Shown piece by piece: positions 1 through 6,621 of a stretch of 41,759 nt of DNA (position 1 is the stretch's first letter; each line of letters starts with the position of its first letter). This stretch comes from an uncultured Gammaproteobacteria bacterium. GTDB taxonomy: Bacteria > Pseudomonadota > Gammaproteobacteria > DRLM01. The notes beneath the pieces were generated by a model that saw only the letters and a list, made by a program, of their open reading frames with translations, was not told where the DNA came from and searched no databases. The DNA lies in NCBI GenBank assembly GCA_947259075.1, contig CAMYKQ010000060.1, positions 1-41,759 on the forward strand, written 5' to 3'. Position numbers and translations under genes: made by a program.

Positions 1-1657
1 GGCGCGCGGCCGGGGCCGTGACCGCGACGGGCTCACTCGCGGCGCGCGGGACCGGCGCGGCCGCTGCGATCACCTGCTCGGCCTTCACAACTTGCTTTCG
101 CGGCACCGCTGGGGGCGGAGCAGATGGCGCGGGCGCCGCGCGGACCGTCTCACTGACGCTTGTTTTATTAGCGGTACGCGTGGGCGCCGCCGCGGCTTCA
201 TCGCTCACCACGGACGGCGGCGCCGGCTCGGGGGTTGGCGCGGCGGGTTTTGCTTGTGCGACGGGCGGTGCGGCTTCCGGCGCGGGGGACGCATTGACGG
301 CAACGATATCGACGGTGGCATCCGTCCGCGGCGGCACGGGATCCGTTTCCGCTGGCGCCGCGACTTCGCCGGGGGACTCATTCATCGCCGTTGCGGCCAC
401 CGGGTTTTCGCCGGGGATCACCGCCACGGGTGAAGGCGTCTGGGCGAGCCGCCGACTCTCACCCACCGGCCACAGCCACACCAGGCTGGCGGCCAAGGCC
501 AGCACCGCCGCCACTCCAAGCAGCGGCCGCGATACAAAAGACGCGGTGGCAAAACGCCGCGCCAGTGGCACACGCTTGTCCGGCAAAGGCGGCGATGAGA
601 GGGGTGGCGCCGGTTCGGCCTTGGGCGCTGGCGCAGCTGATGGGCGGACGCGGGGCGGCGCGGCGGCAGGGGGCGGCGTCAACGTTTCGCGCGGCGCAGA
701 CGGCAGCGGTGCAATCAGCGCGCCCTGCGGTGAAGACACCGCCTGCGGCCGCGGAGCGGCGGGCTGAACCGCCTCGGCCTGCTCCCGCTCAAGGGTGCCG
801 AGATGCAAGGCAGCCGCGTCCCACTCATCGGCGGCATTGGGGTCCATGCCGAGCTCTTCGGCCCATTCCGTGTACACCTGCGTCACCGCATCCTCGTCCA
901 AGGCATGCCGTTCTTCGAGACAGCCGAAGAGCAGCAAGCGATCGCACAGCGCGTTAATCCGCCGGGGAATGCCGCGGCTGAAACAATGCACCAGCCCGAG
1001 CGCCTCGCCGCTGAGGCTGGGATCACCATGCCAACCGGCCTGACGCAGGCGGTGGCCAATGTAACCGCGCGTCTCCTCCGGCGTGAGCGGATGCAGATGA
1101 TGGGCGGCGATCACCCGCTGCTGCAATTGCTCCATCGCGGACTGCGCCAGCAGATCGCGCAAAGGCGGCTGACCAAGCAAGATGCATTGCAGCATGGCGT
1201 GCGCGCCGTGCTGCAAATTAGAGAGCATGCGCAGCTCTTCGAAGGAACTGGGCGGCAGATTGTGCGCCTCGTCCACCACCAGCAGCACCCGCTGACCTTT
1301 TTGCGCACGGCCCAAGAAAAAACCGTGCAGGCGGGCGATCAAATCGGATTTGGCGCCGTGATGTTCGAGATGGAAGGCGCTGGCGATGGCGCGCAGCAAA
1401 TCGTCGGCCTGCAATTGCGTGGTGACCAGTTCGCCCACGACCATTTCGTGCTTGGACAACTCACCCAGCAGGATACGCACCAGCGTGCTCTTGCCGGTAC
1501 CCGCGCCGCCGGTGACGACGATGAAGCCTTCGCCTTGATATAAACCATAACGCAGATAGGCCAGCGCGCTTTTATGCGTCGCGCTGGTAAAAAAGAAACG
1601 GGGATCGGGACTGAGACAAAACGGCTTTGCCCGCAGCCCGTAAAACTTTTCATACAT
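1..1657 (-). CDS. ExeA/GspA-type AAA ATPase with membrane anchor (partial, 3' end outside window)
   Basis: The frame stays open from the ATG at 1657 to the left edge (552 codons), so the C-terminus is missing. The N-terminus opens MYEKFYGLRAKPF, as in the ExeA/GspA/PEP-CTERM-associated ATPases. Walker A is GGAGTGKST (about residues 50-58), Walker B is VLLVVDEA (about 124-131), and a PRRIN-LCDRLL segment follows near 231-243, typical of this AAA group. A Pro/Ala-rich linker leads to one hydrophobic segment (about 377-397), then a very Ala/Pro-rich, presumably periplasmic stretch. Family knowledge: such ATPases couple ATP hydrolysis to assembly of envelope machines by binding peptidoglycan through a C-terminal domain, and DamX-like relatives end in a SPOR domain. 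Which one applies here lies outside the window. An ATG at 1653 is in another frame and is a shadow. Confidence 0.85.
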   Translation of the reverse strand, partial: MYEKFYGLRAKPFCLSPDPRFFFTSATHKSALAYLRYGLYQGEGFIVVTGGAGTGKSTLVRILLGELSKHEMVVGELVTTQLQADDLLRAIASAFHLEHHGAKSDLIARLHGFFLGRAQKGQRVLLVVDEAHNLPPSSFEELRMLSNLQHGAHAMLQCILLGQPPLRDLLAQSAMEQLQQRVIAAHHLHPLTPEETRGYIGHRLRQAGWHGDPSLSGEALGLVHCFSRGIPRRINALCDRLLLFGCLEERHALDEDAVTQVYTEWAEELGMDPNAADEWDAAALHLGTLEREQAEAVQPAAPRPQAVSSPQGALIAPLPSAPRETLTPPPAAAPPRVRPSAAPAPKAEPAPPLSSPPLPDKRVPLARRFATASFVSRPLLGVAAVLALAASLVWLWPVGESRRLAQTPSPVAVIPGENPVAATAMNESPGEVAAPAETDPVPPRTDATVDIVAVNASPAPEAAPPVAQAKPAAPTPEPAPPSVVSDEAAAAPTRTANKTSVSETVRAAPAPSAPPPAVPRKQVVKAEQVIAAAAPVPRAASEPVAVTAPAAR

Positions 1658-1966
1658 GGGCGACCTCGCTAAAGCACAGTAAGGCCGGCTGATGTTTCGC
1701 CGTAAATTTAAAAAAATCTCGCGGGAAGAAGACCGGACGCTACGCGCTCATGGGACCGATAACCTCAGCGGGTTGCGCGCGCCTCGCAGGTTCAACCGCA
1801 CTCCCGCGACTGAAGACGGTAACAAAACCCGCGCGATTACGCCGTAGTATACGCACTATTGACCCAAGCTGCACCCAAGCCCCGGCGCGAAGCGGTGAAT
1901 GCAATCGCGTCTTCATCCCGTGCTGGTATACACTCGAAGCACCGGTTCCTACTTTTCTCAAGCAGC
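1658..1966. other. Intergenic region between divergent ATPase gene and hslR
   Basis: About 309 bases without a convincing gene. An in-frame extension of hslR back to 1859 exists, but its residues do not resemble the S4 family. The only signal I would name is the extended -10 listed separately at 1924-1932. Upstream of the ATPase gene there is AT-rich sequence around 1705-1725, but no clear paired -35/-10. Confidence 0.5.
1924..1932 (+). promoter_or_regulatory. Extended -10 promoter element for hslR
   Basis: TGgTATACA fits an extended -10 (TGnTATAAT) about 35 bases before the hslR start codon. No good -35 is visible and no clear sigma-32 pattern was recognised, so heat regulation is not shown by the sequence. 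Confidence 0.4.
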
Positions 1967-2359
1967 ATGACGGACGACGGCAAAATTCGCCTCGACAAAT
2001 GGCTTTGGGCGGCGCGCTTTTTCAAGACCCGCGCGCTCGCGGCCGAGGCCATCAATGGCGGTAAAATCCATCTCAACGCCGTGCGCGCCAAACCCGCGCA
2101 CGCCGTGAAACCCGGCGATGAACTGCGTATCCGCAAAGGCCCTTTTGAGTTCATGGTGTCCGTCACCGCCGTGGCGCGCATCCGCGGCCCCGCTAGCGCA
2201 GCGGCCATGCTCTACGAGGAAACGCCGCAAAGCATCGCGGCGCGAGAACGGCTCGCGGAACAGCACCGGCTGCTGGCGGCGGCGGGCCCGCAAAGCAGCG
2301 AACGCCCCACCAAACGTCAACGCCGGCAAATCACGCGGTTCACCGGGCGAGGAGGCTAA
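1967..2359 (+). CDS. hslR: Heat shock protein 15 (ribosome-associated S4-domain RNA-binding protein)
   Basis: The 130-residue product begins MTDDGKIRLDKWLWAARFFKTR, the signature of Hsp15; the E. coli protein is about 133 residues. The S4 RNA-binding fold covers roughly residues 7-70, including the GGKIHLNA and PGDELRI segments, and a basic tail ends KRQRRQITRF. Family role: it binds free 50S subunits carrying a stalled nascent chain with peptidyl-tRNA and moves the tRNA so the subunit can be rescued. The ATG at 1967 was chosen because homology begins exactly there; upstream residues in the open frame look random. No strong ribosome-binding site is seen. It converges on the regulator gene at 2375-2761, only 15 bases away. 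Confidence 0.9.
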   Translation: MTDDGKIRLDKWLWAARFFKTRALAAEAINGGKIHLNAVRAKPAHAVKPGDELRIRKGPFEFMVSVTAVARIRGPASAAAMLYEETPQSIAARERLAEQHRLLAAAGPQSSERPTKRQRRQITRFTGRGG

Positions 2360-2374
2360 GCGTCCCAGACAAAT

Positions 2375-2761
2375 TCATTTGCTTTTTTTAAGCTCGCCGC
2401 CCGCCACCGCGCCGTCCAACAGTTCAAGCACGGCCTTGCGCTTACGCGGAGTGAGGCCGCGATATATTTCCAATAGGCGTTTTTCATCGGAACTCAAACG
2501 CGCGCCGGCTTCGCCATACGCCGGCCGCTCCTCGCGCGCGCCGGGTAAATAACGCATCTCCCCGCGGCCGGTGGCGAGCCACTCGAAGCGCACATCCAGC
2601 ACCGCGGCGACGTGCGCGAGGTGCTCGACCTTGGGATGCGTGCCCCCTTCGGTCTCCCACTGAATACAGGCACTGGGGTGCACGCCCACCCGCCGCGCCA
2701 ATTCAGACTTGGTCATGGCCGCCGCCTCACGCGCCAATGTAATACGCTCTCCGATTTGCAT
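2375..2761 (-). CDS. XRE/cI-type helix-turn-helix transcriptional regulator
   Basis: A 128-residue protein with an N-terminal HTH_3/XRE domain at about residues 3-60: RITLAREAAAMTKSELARRVGV, an operator-reading helix around HPSACIQWE, then WLATGRGEMRY, a stretch typical of phage cI-like and small stress regulators. The C-terminal half (SSDEKRLLEIYRGLTPRKRKAVLELLDGA) is a helical segment often found in these short regulators; no protease or dimerisation domain of the LexA type is seen. The start is ATG 2761; an in-frame GTG at 2770 is possible. It is divergent from the RsmN-like gene, with a shared AT-rich promoter region holding an inverted repeat, so it may control itself and that neighbour. 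Its ligand or inducer is unknown. Confidence 0.8.
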   Translation of the reverse strand: MQIGERITLAREAAAMTKSELARRVGVHPSACIQWETEGGTHPKVEHLAHVAAVLDVRFEWLATGRGEMRYLPGAREERPAYGEAGARLSSDEKRLLEIYRGLTPRKRKAVLELLDGAVAGGELKKSK

Positions 2762-2789
2762 CCTATTCACCCGTAAAAATACGGCTCTG

Positions 2790-2817
2790 ATTATTCGTAG
2801 CGGCCACGCACTTGCAA
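2790..2817 (-). promoter_or_regulatory. Candidate sigma-70 promoter of the XRE regulator
   Basis: On the minus strand, TTGCAA (2812-2817) and AATAAT (2790-2795) are 16 bp apart, giving a predicted start near 2783, about 20 bases before the ATG at 2761. The -35 overlaps the inverted repeat at 2814-2829, which would suit autoregulation. Confidence 0.4.
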
Positions 2818-2829
2818 TATAAGTATTGC
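2814..2829. promoter_or_regulatory. Inverted repeat, candidate operator of the XRE regulator
   Basis: GCAATA-TAAG-TATTGC is a perfect 6-bp inverted repeat with a 4-bp spacer. It overlaps the -35 of the regulator gene and ends 4 bp before the -35 of the RsmN-like gene. Position and symmetry suit a dimeric HTH regulator; that the neighbouring XRE protein binds it is inference. Confidence 0.4.
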
Positions 2830-2833
2830 TGTG

Positions 2834-2861
2834 TTGACATTTATTTATCGTTTCTTATAAT
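2834..2861 (+). promoter_or_regulatory. Consensus sigma-70 promoter of the RsmN-like gene
   Basis: TTGACA (2834-2839), 16 bp, TATAAT (2856-2861): both hexamers match the consensus exactly. The predicted start near 2868 leaves a leader of about 65 bases before the ATG at 2933. This is the strongest promoter match I found in the window. Confidence 0.75.
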
Positions 2862-2932
2862 TAATGGCGGCGCATGCTATAGGCAGTCAACGGCAACGCC
2901 GGCAACCCGCACCGCATACAGAAAGGACTGAC

Positions 2933-3133
2933 ATGCGCATCATCACCTGCAAACCCGGCCATTCCGTCGAGATTAAACTGAAAGCGAACACGGCGCCGAA
3001 TCTAACCGCGCATCAGCTATTCATGCACGAGACCATCGAGATCTTCATCGGCCGGGTAAAAGAACAGGAGATAAAACTCGCGGTGATCGCGCCCCGTCAA
3101 TTCACGGTGCTGCATAACCAACATTGGTGCTGA
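2933..3133 (+). CDS. Small CsrA/RsmN-fold protein, divergent
   Basis: A 66-residue protein that I align by eye with the CsrA family. MRIITCKPGHSVEI matches CsrA beta strands 1-2, and IEIFIGRVKEQEIKLAVIAP then FTVLHN matches strands 3-5 (CsrA: [20 protein letters not shown]). Between strands 2 and 3 lie about 18 extra residues (LKANTAPNLTAHQLFMHE), the place and length of the helical insert in Pseudomonas RsmN/RsmF. Family role: post-transcriptional control by binding GGA motifs near ribosome-binding sites. Oddities: Arg6 of CsrA is Cys6, and the essential RNA-binding Arg (R44 of CsrA, R62 of RsmN) is Asn62, so RNA binding may be altered or lost. A good ribosome-binding site (AGAAAGGA) precedes ATG 2933; an upstream in-frame ATG at 2864 lies before the predicted transcription start. 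Confidence 0.6.
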   Translation: MRIITCKPGHSVEIKLKANTAPNLTAHQLFMHETIEIFIGRVKEQEIKLAVIAPRQFTVLHNQHWC

Positions 3134-3199
3134 ACGAAAACGAAAAACCGGATGGGAACGGCGGCACCCGAGAACCGCCGAAGCGAGGGAGGAAACTCA

Positions 3200-3230
3200 A
3201 TGCGCGGCCCAAAAGCCGCGCATTCTTTCA
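3200..3230 (+). terminator. Rho-independent terminator downstream of the RsmN-like gene
   Basis: Perfect 9-bp stem ATGCGCGGC / GCCGCGCAT around the loop CCAAAA (3200-3223), followed by TCTTTCA. It lies between the convergent RsmN-like and PilZ genes. Confidence 0.65.
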
Positions 3231-3276
3231 TAAAAACAGCAGCGCGGTGAAAAACCGCGGCATAAACCCGTAGGTC

Positions 3277-3663
3277 TTAGCCCTTCGCCTCCGTGCGAGA
3301 CTGCTGTAAACCGTCTTTCAAGGTAAGAAACAACATGGCGTTGGATTGGGCATTCTCAGGATTAAGCTGGATGCCGACGCGAAAATTTTGGTAGGTGCGC
3401 ATGCTGACGCCGACCCGGTCGGATCGCACGCACCACATCACCGTGCCATCCAAATCCGCGCGCCAGCCCTCCGCCGTGTAGCGCACTTTCACTTGCGCGC
3501 CGCGCTCCAGCGACGAGGGCACATCCAGACCAATGCCCGATACACACACATCGTTGGCGCGAATGTAATGATATTCGCGTTCGCCATCGACTAAATGAAA
3601 CGCGCCGCCAGTGAAATATTTTGGTATGGGTAAGCGCGCGTTTGAACGGCTGTCAGTGAACAT
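3277..3663 (-). CDS. PilZ-like domain protein with degenerate c-di-GMP motif
   Basis: A 128-residue single-domain protein resembling PilZ: a short basic N-terminus (SNARLPIPKYFTGG), a strand followed by NDVCVSGIGLDV at the place of the (D/N)xSxxG motif, a beta-barrel middle, and a closing RVGIQL segment. Family role: binding cyclic di-GMP to control motility, polysaccharide or virulence. Here the RxxxR motif has only the first Arg and the motif reads CVSGIG, with Cys in place of Asp/Asn, so ligand binding is doubtful. The ATG at 3663 was chosen because AAGGAGGG lies the correct distance before it; an ATG nine codons upstream (3690) lacks this. The gene stands alone, convergent with the RsmN-like gene. 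Confidence 0.65.
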   Translation of the reverse strand: MFTDSRSNARLPIPKYFTGGAFHLVDGEREYHYIRANDVCVSGIGLDVPSSLERGAQVKVRYTAEGWRADLDGTVMWCVRSDRVGVSMRTYQNFRVGIQLNPENAQSNAMLFLTLKDGLQQSRTEAKG

Positions 3664-3824
3664 GTCTACATCCCTCCTTGCGTCTAGCAAGCTCCATCAC
3701 TATAACTCATGTGCCAGAATGTTGGCGCATATTTAAAGGTACGGAGACAAATGCAAGGGCAGTGCCAGCACACTCGCGGCCCGCCATCAGCCCGCACGCA
3801 AACCGGGGCCGGCTCGCGTTTTCT

Positions 3825-4625
3825 TTACTTCTCCAGCCGTGAGGGCGGTGATCCGGGCGGCAGCAGGCTATCGCCGTATTTGGCGCGCCGCGCATGCTCG
3901 TAAAGCTTGGCGTATTTCAAAAACACATAAAAGGCGCTCGCCACCGCGGCGATGAATCCAGCCCAGCCATTGAGAAAATTACGCTTGAAGAAATAAATGC
4001 GCAAAAAAAACAGCGGCGGATAAAACACCATGACCCAAGGGTTGGCGCTGCGCCCTTGCGCCACTTTATCAGCCACCAAACCCGTGGAATAGGCGTTCAC
4101 CTTATCCACTTTCTCGTGCACGCTGACTTCACCGTAGTGATAAAACGGCGCGTGCAGCTGGCGCAGCGTGCCAATCACCTTGGGCGCGGCGTGAATCGGC
4201 ATATCACTCATGCGGCCCTTGGTTTTGTCGAAGAAGCGCAGAAAATAATTCATGCGGCTGCGGGCGTCGGCCATGCGCCAGAACATCTGTTCTTGACGCG
4301 GCAGTTCATAACCGTCCGCCTGCGGCCCCTCGCGCAACACTAACTGCACATGGCGTTGCAATTCGGGCGAGAGCGCCTCATCGGCATCCAATAGCAACAC
4401 CCAGCGGTGACTGGTCTTATCCAAGGCCATCTGTTTCTGCTTGCCGTAACCGAGAAAAGCGTGCTGAAAAATATGGCAGCCGTACTCGCGGGCGATATCC
4501 AGGCTGGCGTCGGTGCTGAACGAATCCAGCAACACGATCTCATCGGCCCATTTGACGCTTTCCAGACAGGCACGCAGGGTACGCGCATTATTAAAGGTGG
4601 TAATGAACACCGAAAGCTTTTCCAT
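3825..4625 (-). CDS. waaE: Family 2 glycosyltransferase, WaaE/KdtX-like (LPS core)
   Basis: A 266-residue GT-A fold enzyme. The N-terminus LSVFITTFNNARTLRACLESV and the WADEIVLLDSFSTD segment are typical of the WaaE/KdtX group, with the metal-binding DAD motif at about residues 80-82. The C-terminal third holds hydrophobic stretches (about 195-240: FYPPLFFLRIYFF and FIAAVASAFYVFLKY), consistent with membrane association. Family role: adding a glucose by beta-1,4 linkage to the inner LPS core from a nucleotide sugar. The acceptor and sugar here are not shown by the sequence. It lies just left of a divergent glycosyltransferase gene, in a run of LPS genes. The gene symbol is a family-level call. 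Confidence 0.8.
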   Translation of the reverse strand: MEKLSVFITTFNNARTLRACLESVKWADEIVLLDSFSTDASLDIAREYGCHIFQHAFLGYGKQKQMALDKTSHRWVLLLDADEALSPELQRHVQLVLREGPQADGYELPRQEQMFWRMADARSRMNYFLRFFDKTKGRMSDMPIHAAPKVIGTLRQLHAPFYHYGEVSVHEKVDKVNAYSTGLVADKVAQGRSANPWVMVFYPPLFFLRIYFFKRNFLNGWAGFIAAVASAFYVFLKYAKLYEHARRAKYGDSLLPPGSPPSRLEK

Positions 4626-4716
4626 GGCGGGACCGTAGCGTGTTTTGAAAGAAGGCGCCAGTTTAACATCGCTGGCGCGCGGCCGAGCGGACTTTACGCG
4701 CGGAGCTCAACAAGCT

Positions 4717-4725
4717 TGCTACAAT
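4717..4725 (+). promoter_or_regulatory. Extended -10 element placed immediately before a GTG start
   Basis: TGcTACAAT matches the extended -10 (TGnTATAAT) and ends 6 bases before the GTG at 4732, so the predicted transcription start falls at or next to the start codon. No clear -35 or ribosome-binding site is seen. Confidence 0.4.
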
Positions 4726-4731
4726 CCACGC

Positions 4732-5817
4732 GTGAATCACTCGAGCACACACACGCCGCGCGCCGCGCTTTGGTGGGGCCGCTTCGACCCCGACTATTCG
4801 CGCAACCGTATTCTGCGCCAATGCTTCACCGCGCTGGGCTGGCGGGTCGAGGATTTCCAACCACGCCTCTCGGCCCTCGCCGGTCTCGAGGCCCGCGCAC
4901 GCATCAACATCCGCCCCGCGCTGGTGTGGGTGCCGTGCTTCCGCCAGCGCGACATCAGCGCCGCCGCGCGCTGGGCGCGCCGCCACGGCGTGCCGCTAAT
5001 CTTCGATCCGCTGATCAGCGCCTACGATAAACAGGTTTTCGAGCGCGGCAAATTCACCGCGCACAGCGGCGCGGCGCGGCGCCTGCTCAAGGCGGAGCGG
5101 CGGCAGTTTGCCCTGGCCGATGCCTTGATCGCCGATACCGCCGCGCACGCAGCGTTTTTCCACGACACCCTGGGCGTGCCCGGCGAGAAAATTCACATCA
5201 TTCCGGTGGGCGCGGAAGAAGGTCTGTTCACTCCGCAACCCTGGCCCGCGGAAAACAAAGCGCTGGAGGTCTTGTTCTTCGGCAGCTTCATCGCCCTGCA
5301 AGGACCCGAGATCATCATTGAGGCGGCACGCCGCTATCAAGGCCCGCCGCTGCGCTGGTGCCTGTTAGGAAATGGCCCCTTGCGCGCCCAGTGCGAAGAG
5401 CGGGCGCGCGGACTCGCGCAGGTGCACTTCGAAGATTGGCTGCCGTATGAGGCGCTCCCGGCGCGCATCCAACAGGCCCAGCTCGTGCTCGGCATCTTCG
5501 GCGGCACGCCCAAGGCGCAACGGGTCATTCCCAATAAGGTCTATCAAGCCTTGGCTTGCGCGCGGCCGGTGGTCACCCTAAAAAGCGCGGCCTATCCGCC
5601 CGCCCTGCTGACGCAGACCGACAGCGGCCTGCATTGGGTGGCGGCCGCCGACGCCCAAGCCCTCGCCGATCAAGTAGCGGCACTGGCGCGGCGGCACACG
5701 GCGCTGGAAGAGAGCGGCAAGCAGGCGCGGCTCAGCTTTGAAAATAATTTTTCCCAAGCCGCCATCCGCGCCCGGCTCGCGGCGCTCATCGATACGCTCA
5801 CTCCGGCACGCGGATGA
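4732..5817 (+). CDS. Family 4-like glycosyltransferase
   Basis: A 361-residue GT-B enzyme counted from the GTG at 4732. The N-terminal domain opens AALWWGRFDPDYSRNRIL. The C-terminal nucleotide-sugar domain begins at VLFFGSFIALQGPEIIIEAA, with LLGNGPLRAQCEE and the IPNKVYQALACARPVV segment typical of GT4 (glycogen-synthase-like) enzymes. Likely role: transfer of a sugar in LPS or another envelope glycan at the cytoplasmic face; donor and acceptor are unknown. The open frame extends to an ATG at 4645, but those residues are low-complexity and precede the likely promoter, so I prefer the GTG. It is transcribed opposite to the other LPS genes, and its 3' end overlaps the convergent methyltransferase gene by 20 bases. 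Confidence 0.75.
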   Translation: MNHSSTHTPRAALWWGRFDPDYSRNRILRQCFTALGWRVEDFQPRLSALAGLEARARINIRPALVWVPCFRQRDISAAARWARRHGVPLIFDPLISAYDKQVFERGKFTAHSGAARRLLKAERRQFALADALIADTAAHAAFFHDTLGVPGEKIHIIPVGAEEGLFTPQPWPAENKALEVLFFGSFIALQGPEIIIEAARRYQGPPLRWCLLGNGPLRAQCEERARGLAQVHFEDWLPYEALPARIQQAQLVLGIFGGTPKAQRVIPNKVYQALACARPVVTLKSAAYPPALLTQTDSGLHWVAAADAQALADQVAALARRHTALEESGKQARLSFENNFSQAAIRARLAALIDTLTPARG

Positions 5818-6496
5818 TGCCGATACCGAAGCCGCATTGCTGGGGATTGGCGACGAATTCCTCGGTCACCGCCTCCTGCTTGATACGCTGCCAGAAGGGA
5901 TAGACCTGATTGGTCGGCAGCGGCTGTTTTTCGACGATATCGTGAAAGGCGATGATGCCGCCGGGCCGCACCAAGTGATGATAGTCGCGGTAATCCTTTT
6001 CCACGCCGGCCTCGGTGTGATCGCCGTCGATGAACAGCAAGTCCACCTGTTCGCCCGCCAGCTCCGCCTCCACCCGCCGGCGAAAAGCGGCGTCATGTGA
6101 ATTACCGGAAAGCAGGGTCACCTTGCACGAGGAATTCGGCGGCGGCAGGGCCTCCAGCAATGCGCGCTGATGACTCATGTCCTGCAGATCGCAGCTAATG
6201 ACCCGCTGCGAGGCGAGACTGGACCAGATCAGCAGCGTGCCGCCGCGCGCCGTGCCGATCTCCAAAATAGTACGCGGCTTGAGCGCCGCCGCGGCGCGGG
6301 CCAGCGCGGTGATCTCGGCGGGGACCTGCAAGGTTTTAATCAAATAATAACCGCCGCCGCCGAAGTTCATCGCCCAGTCCACGGTCTCTTCCAAACTGCG
6401 CGGCTGGGCGTGATATTCCTGCAGACGCCGCAAGGCCACGCCGCGGTTATAGGGCGCGCGCAGGGTGCGGCTGATTCTTTTCAATGTCGTTTGCAT
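5798..6496 (-). CDS. Class I SAM-dependent methyltransferase (Methyltransf_24 / CmcI-like)
   Basis: A 232-residue protein with a Rossmann methyltransferase core: motif I TILEIGTARGG (about 76-86), an acidic motif II region at VISCDLQD, and LLFIDGDHTEAGVEKDY (about 155-172) followed by GGIIAFHDI. The IDGDH and FHD motifs are characteristic of the cephalosporin-hydroxylase/Methyltransf_24 group often found in sugar and LPS loci. Likely function: O-methylation of a sugar or related small molecule; the substrate is not evident. It lies 105 bases downstream of the O-antigen ligase gene on the same strand and could be the last gene of that transcript, though a hairpin separates them. Confidence 0.75.
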   Translation of the reverse strand: MQTTLKRISRTLRAPYNRGVALRRLQEYHAQPRSLEETVDWAMNFGGGGYYLIKTLQVPAEITALARAAAALKPRTILEIGTARGGTLLIWSSLASQRVISCDLQDMSHQRALLEALPPPNSSCKVTLLSGNSHDAAFRRRVEAELAGEQVDLLFIDGDHTEAGVEKDYRDYHHLVRPGGIIAFHDIVEKQPLPTNQVYPFWQRIKQEAVTEEFVANPQQCGFGIGIIRVPE

Positions 6497-6599
6497 ACTG
6501 GATGCTTCCTCGCTGTATTCGGACCGGGATTAAACCGGTGTCAATTCTGTTGCCGCCCCGCCGCCAAAACGAAGGGAACGCGGCTTAGGCGCGGCGGCC

Positions 6600-6621
6600 G
6601 CTCAGCCACTCGTGGCTGAGC
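6600..6621. other. Perfect 10-bp hairpin across the ligase stop codon
   Basis: GCTCAGCCAC-TC-GTGGCTGAGC spans the stop codon of the ligase gene (6602-6604). No T-tract follows, so it is more likely a transcript-end stabiliser or a partial attenuator than a full terminator. Confidence 0.45.

Noticed and set aside
3134-3230. Possible c-di-GMP or guanidine riboswitch near the PilZ gene
   Set aside because: It lies downstream of genes on both strands and lacks the conserved cores of those classes.
3690-3720. Possible sigma-54 promoter (CTGGCAC...) upstream of the PilZ gene
   Set aside because: The GG and GC dinucleotides at -24/-12 do not fall at the required spacing.
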